From positions 1 to 6,724 of the forward strand of contig CAVEFO010000060.1 in assembly GCA_963615055.1 (NCBI GenBank): 6,724 bases of DNA. The letters run 5' to 3'. Below are positions 6,601 to 6,724 of the stretch, piece by piece. Origin of the DNA: UBA1822 sp963615055. Its GTDB lineage: Bacteria > Bacillota > Negativicutes > Veillonellales > Dialisteraceae. The first letter of the stretch is position 1. Each line of letters starts with the position of its first letter. A model generated the notes under the pieces. That model made no database searches and was not told where the DNA came from. It worked only from the letters and a program-made list of their open reading frames with translations. The position numbers and the translations under genes were made by a program.

Positions 6601-6724
6601 GCCGATAAACTGCAATTCGTCGCGGACATGTGGAGAGGAACGGGGACGGCGACCGTCGATTCTCACCGTCACGTCATGGCCCAAGCGGCGGCGATGCAGG
6701 CGATTGTCAATGGAAATACCGAAA
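520..6724 (+). CDS. Giant secreted repeat protein, probable autotransporter passenger (3' partial)
   Basis: The frame is open from the ATG at 520 to the right edge: 2068 codons and no stop. The start follows a strong Shine-Dalgarno and a plausible promoter. Residues 1-41 are a Sec signal peptide: Lys/Arg-rich n-region, hydrophobic core from about 21 to 35 and an AVTQA-type cleavage site before Gly42. There is no lipobox, so it is not a lipoprotein, and I see no SLH domain. Residues ~42-160 are divergent. Three homologous modules follow, from about residue 161, 814 and 1443, rich in Gly, Thr, Asp and alternating beta-strand patterns. From about residue 2045 an Ala-rich stretch (HRHVMAQAAAMQAIVNG) resembles the linker before an autotransporter beta-barrel. 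The barrel is not in the window, so type Va secretion and display on the outer membrane are inferred. A role in adhesion or biofilm is common for such proteins but nothing here proves it. Only about six Cys are present, most of them in the N-terminal half. I do not recognise a named family for the modules. Confidence 0.93.
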   Translation, partial: MKGNSMKGKNMKRENLKKGMLRAAVVMALLGSVAVPAVTQAGYVVYDTAFDWTDASNFDKVIDWSNGEYLLNMEVQAGFYAKNAAPGEKYFAHYTNIDYRINERLFSTCYEWVGNVSIFPTQLSRIIIDEISHDEVRLYNKQEHFININREYRDFHDPHNCHLLYRIKAIQNSYLDFSDSGITWKNGGTFITLDHQFNFGTDGLSLNMDLPKIKNPGDVKGGDSMVLLHSGGYYDPFAFCLIVNPNLFKEKNVEYSFNPTESITAGGVLKMAIAMMTTSTRDTAMTLTAKSNALKTLDVDLTKIGNGGDAWKTDSTQLPLPDTALYDGSEGIWGQDYYTNPLTVTVKDRVSVANIEPWSTMTLVRLDGYMVGKITTKYGEETIDVKSSNIPSSYLDIYGTGIRYGQKELNSVKFTDTSTGGVEVSGTSTDTLSVITVPTTSVRPYGCYYLRYTVGNKEITGVGSSDSGIDLSNGIGFQAGKGYTVGQKLTFDLGNTKFTNMTLARNYTLLDLTGANWGSDGQLSLKGTDGTDVASETLLSEKYLGESSNGVQSFLTDDITFNLTENNKKIDVSVSSGKVSEIQLGAFDVNQSGLTIGKGVLRENGTIDTSKFSLTGISTLQDAANYKETLTLATAPADGKYNFKNWNYKDVEQGYTAYQQNNATGRLAGTLDVSNGDIRLTTNGLKTINYGNLDWKEWSNSKEAVVSLDGGRLETLDLYSGLSFFNKWHSQSKGTVRLFEAKGLTDEVTLKPPGHWVTNPKITENSAVTTYRQTLGWPWTGEFTVNAAGMTLSGRRADQIVLTSTQTEDGKYNYTVDYKRDRCFVDGFSIGKIVWKKDEDDKSYGFKLTQDYDFSSWKGQIIFDAGETTALFSNPNQIGLGESMTFFDAGDHMTKEAWDNKVIVTRERGSITSYKGQDRAVTVEGNVNLTIKKDDVYQKVIGTVSAEYLNKVSIDLSKIGAEDTEETNKWVNGGTLYSLTESTQDYGADGTKANVEVSGIIHEGVKAGESMTLVHIEGLNAGVAGNITVFDQKKEVEFSDTAANGIIATGTHTETLKSKVSENEGQGTYDLIYHVGEKKTVTGINTDSLDLTAEAFKAGDQYTLGNRNLVIDVEKLVVSEIGNVTTPKEIINFSGDDGGSGIFQLKAGEDGAAGKTAISSIDYTEADADVVNGVRAGGHENNNFSTSEDGKIVYVNPVTKDTNKVTISEVDLSKAIRSFDNLTDTGTIDASGASYQYSGLKNIADVTGKAITVVGFTKGNDFKNWNWSGLSARSTAPEATVSVTQQTGITAEVNGTHAISEGNVVLETGGLKSLTFGKDIVWNTDADAAVTLSGQDVETVDFSDISFDYTEIWENEDQSQTQAGSQTMHLLSAKDIASAPTITTPTGWTDRAGEEGITYYDKNKDSRYHDDAYNLTGHGITLIVDRGERIVAKTEESGAKKNYTLDYIGGQGYVTGMTIDEAGITWENGKTAITLDEDYAFSDVSAANPLTFRADKMTVSNVSALKSGDTMTLFDANGHMSDTDWANVMTIEPASTTVNHYTNQATKAVTITGDVDINLTKEKTKQVVATVSDQNMNTIAIDLSKIGEAGDDTDAWNTESALYTNATSGQDYADKNVNVSLDTTKKIFGGTTNESVKTGDQMTLLDITGTNAGEDGNISTIYELTDVAFKDKQDNGLIVTGTHTDTIESDFSAANDNYQLLYTVGQKKLNEGSEISAYELDMTKDAFKWGDEYTLYTLSGDVTIDVRNIAIKNIGDGKKKAFIDFSGDTGSGQFILKDDDQSGRSVYNVTSYMEEEDINGIWAAGNQYRNFSTDGKTVYLDSVTQDVNKVTVGMVDHAKEIRSFDNLTEKGEVVTGGFVILDNLSLTKDWGTNFSLAKATGEYTFSQWTLPDKEEDVYCRQETGVVGIMTGQYNVGQDGDETGNLMMQMKGIKSIYFDDGVKWREGSAVLDFAGTGVDFTGKEIDASKISFDADSVESIAKTDGAYQMVLINTDAANHLDKANIKNNENISMTIADTISFKGQTKLSADKLQFVADMWRGTGTATVDSHRHVMAQAAAMQAIVNGNTE
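643..999 (+). other. Divergent N-terminal segment of the passenger (AT-rich)
   Basis: Residues 42-160 are unlike the rest of the protein in base and codon use. By hand count 781-1020 is about 33% G+C, against about 49% for 5041-5160. Codons such as TCA, TTA, CTA, ATA and AGA appear here and are rare downstream. Residues near Trp64 (DKVIDWSNGEYLL) resemble the Trp-hairpin motif that ends each module, and Trp64 lies 120 residues before Trp184, comparable with 140 and 144 for the matching pairs in later modules. The segment may therefore be a decayed tail half of another module. Confidence 0.55.
1000..2958 (+). repeat. Passenger module 1 (about 653 residues)
   Basis: This is the most divergent of the three copies, residues ~161-813. 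Shared anchors in order are the Trp hairpin SGITWKNG (Trp184), GDSMVLL (Met225), DLTKIG (Asp300) with a following GQDY, STMTLV (Met361), GTSTDTL, YTVG (Tyr452), GLKTINYG with Trp695 and ETLDL. Each has a counterpart at similar spacing in modules 2 and 3. The strands alternate polar and apolar residues with Gly/Asp turns, consistent with a beta-rich passenger. No catalytic triad or known enzyme motif is visible. Confidence 0.75.
2959..4845 (+). repeat. Passenger module 2 (about 629 residues)
   Basis: Residues ~814-1442. Anchors: YTVDY at the start, IVW (Trp835), GESMTFFDAGDHM (Met884), IDLSKIG (Asp955) then TQDY, GESMTLVHIEGLNAG (Met1011), GTHTETL, YHVG (Tyr1073), NFSGDDGGSG, NFSTSEDGK, SFDNLTDTG (Ser1218), and GLKSLTFGKDIVW (Trp1322). 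It is clearly closer to module 3 than to module 1. The module ends in a Lys/Asp/Tyr-rich stretch before the NYTLDY that opens module 3. Confidence 0.85.
4846..6660 (+). repeat. Passenger module 3 (about 605 residues)
   Basis: Residues ~1443-2047. Anchors: YTLDY, GITWENGKTAITL (Trp1466), GDTMTLFDANGHM (Met1511), IDLSKIG (Asp1582) then GQDY, GDQMTLLDITGTNAG (Met1642), GTHTDTI, YTVG (Tyr1702), DFSGDTGSG, NFSTDGK, SFDNLTEKG (Ser1843), and GIKSIYFDDGVKW (Trp1943). Its last ~100 residues diverge from the other copies and lead into the putative barrel linker, as expected for the membrane-proximal repeat of a passenger. Confidence 0.85.
6649..6724 (+). other. Putative linker into an autotransporter beta-barrel (partial)
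   Basis: The Gly/Asp/Thr-rich repeat style stops and an alanine- and methionine-rich, probably helical stretch begins (VDSHRHVMAQAAAMQAIVNG, ending in NTE at residue 2068). In classical autotransporters a helix of this kind threads the barrel pore just before the C-terminal beta-barrel domain (PF03797 type). The resemblance to Negativicutes and Fusobacteria examples is from memory. The barrel itself should lie in the next ~270 codons outside the window. Confidence 0.55.

Noticed and set aside
5032..6684. 550-codon minus-strand open frame
   Set aside because: Same kind of shadow. Its ends are set by a single TTA codon and an arbitrary ATG in the antisense register.

Overview
The window looks like chromosomal DNA of a diderm (outer-membrane) bacterium, most plausibly a member of the Negativicutes (Dialister/Megasphaera-like). 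Three things point there: the tail of what looks like a 5S rRNA of Firmicutes type, strong GGAG-type ribosome binding, and a very large secreted protein built like a type V autotransporter passenger. The coding region is roughly 45-50% G+C. The genus is an inference from pattern memory and was not tested.

Layout, left to right, all on the + strand. Bases 1 to about 50 are the 3' end of a 5S rRNA gene, so the window begins at the end of an rRNA operon. A clean rho-independent terminator (58-93) follows. A non-coding stretch of about 425 bases comes next. It holds a palindrome-rich inverted-repeat element (163-317), a good sigma70-type promoter with an extended -10 (392-420), and a 5' leader with a small hairpin (471-493). 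A strong Shine-Dalgarno then leads into one giant open frame, which starts at 520 and is still open at the right edge (2068 codons, no stop).

The encoded protein has a Sec signal peptide with an unusually long n-region. That n-region is made by a 15-bp tandem repeat that places a potential start codon, each after an AAAGG-like stretch, at 520, 535 and 550. After the signal peptide come a divergent, AT-rich N-terminal segment and then three homologous passenger modules of about 605-655 residues each. The modules are anchored by recurring motifs (MTL, DLxKIG, YxVG, GTxT[DE]T[LI], SFDNLT and a Trp-centred hairpin motif) at nearly constant spacing. At the right edge the sequence changes to an alanine-rich, HRHVMAQ-type segment that resembles the linker before an autotransporter beta-barrel. 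The barrel itself would lie outside the window.

Long open frames on the minus strand under this gene are codon-aligned shadows. They exist because the + frame almost never uses TTA, CTA or TCA. I see no mobile-element gene, CRISPR array, tRNA or second protein-coding gene. The most interesting items are the triplicated giant passenger, the repeat-built translation start, the compositionally odd N-terminal segment and the palindromic element beside the rRNA operon.
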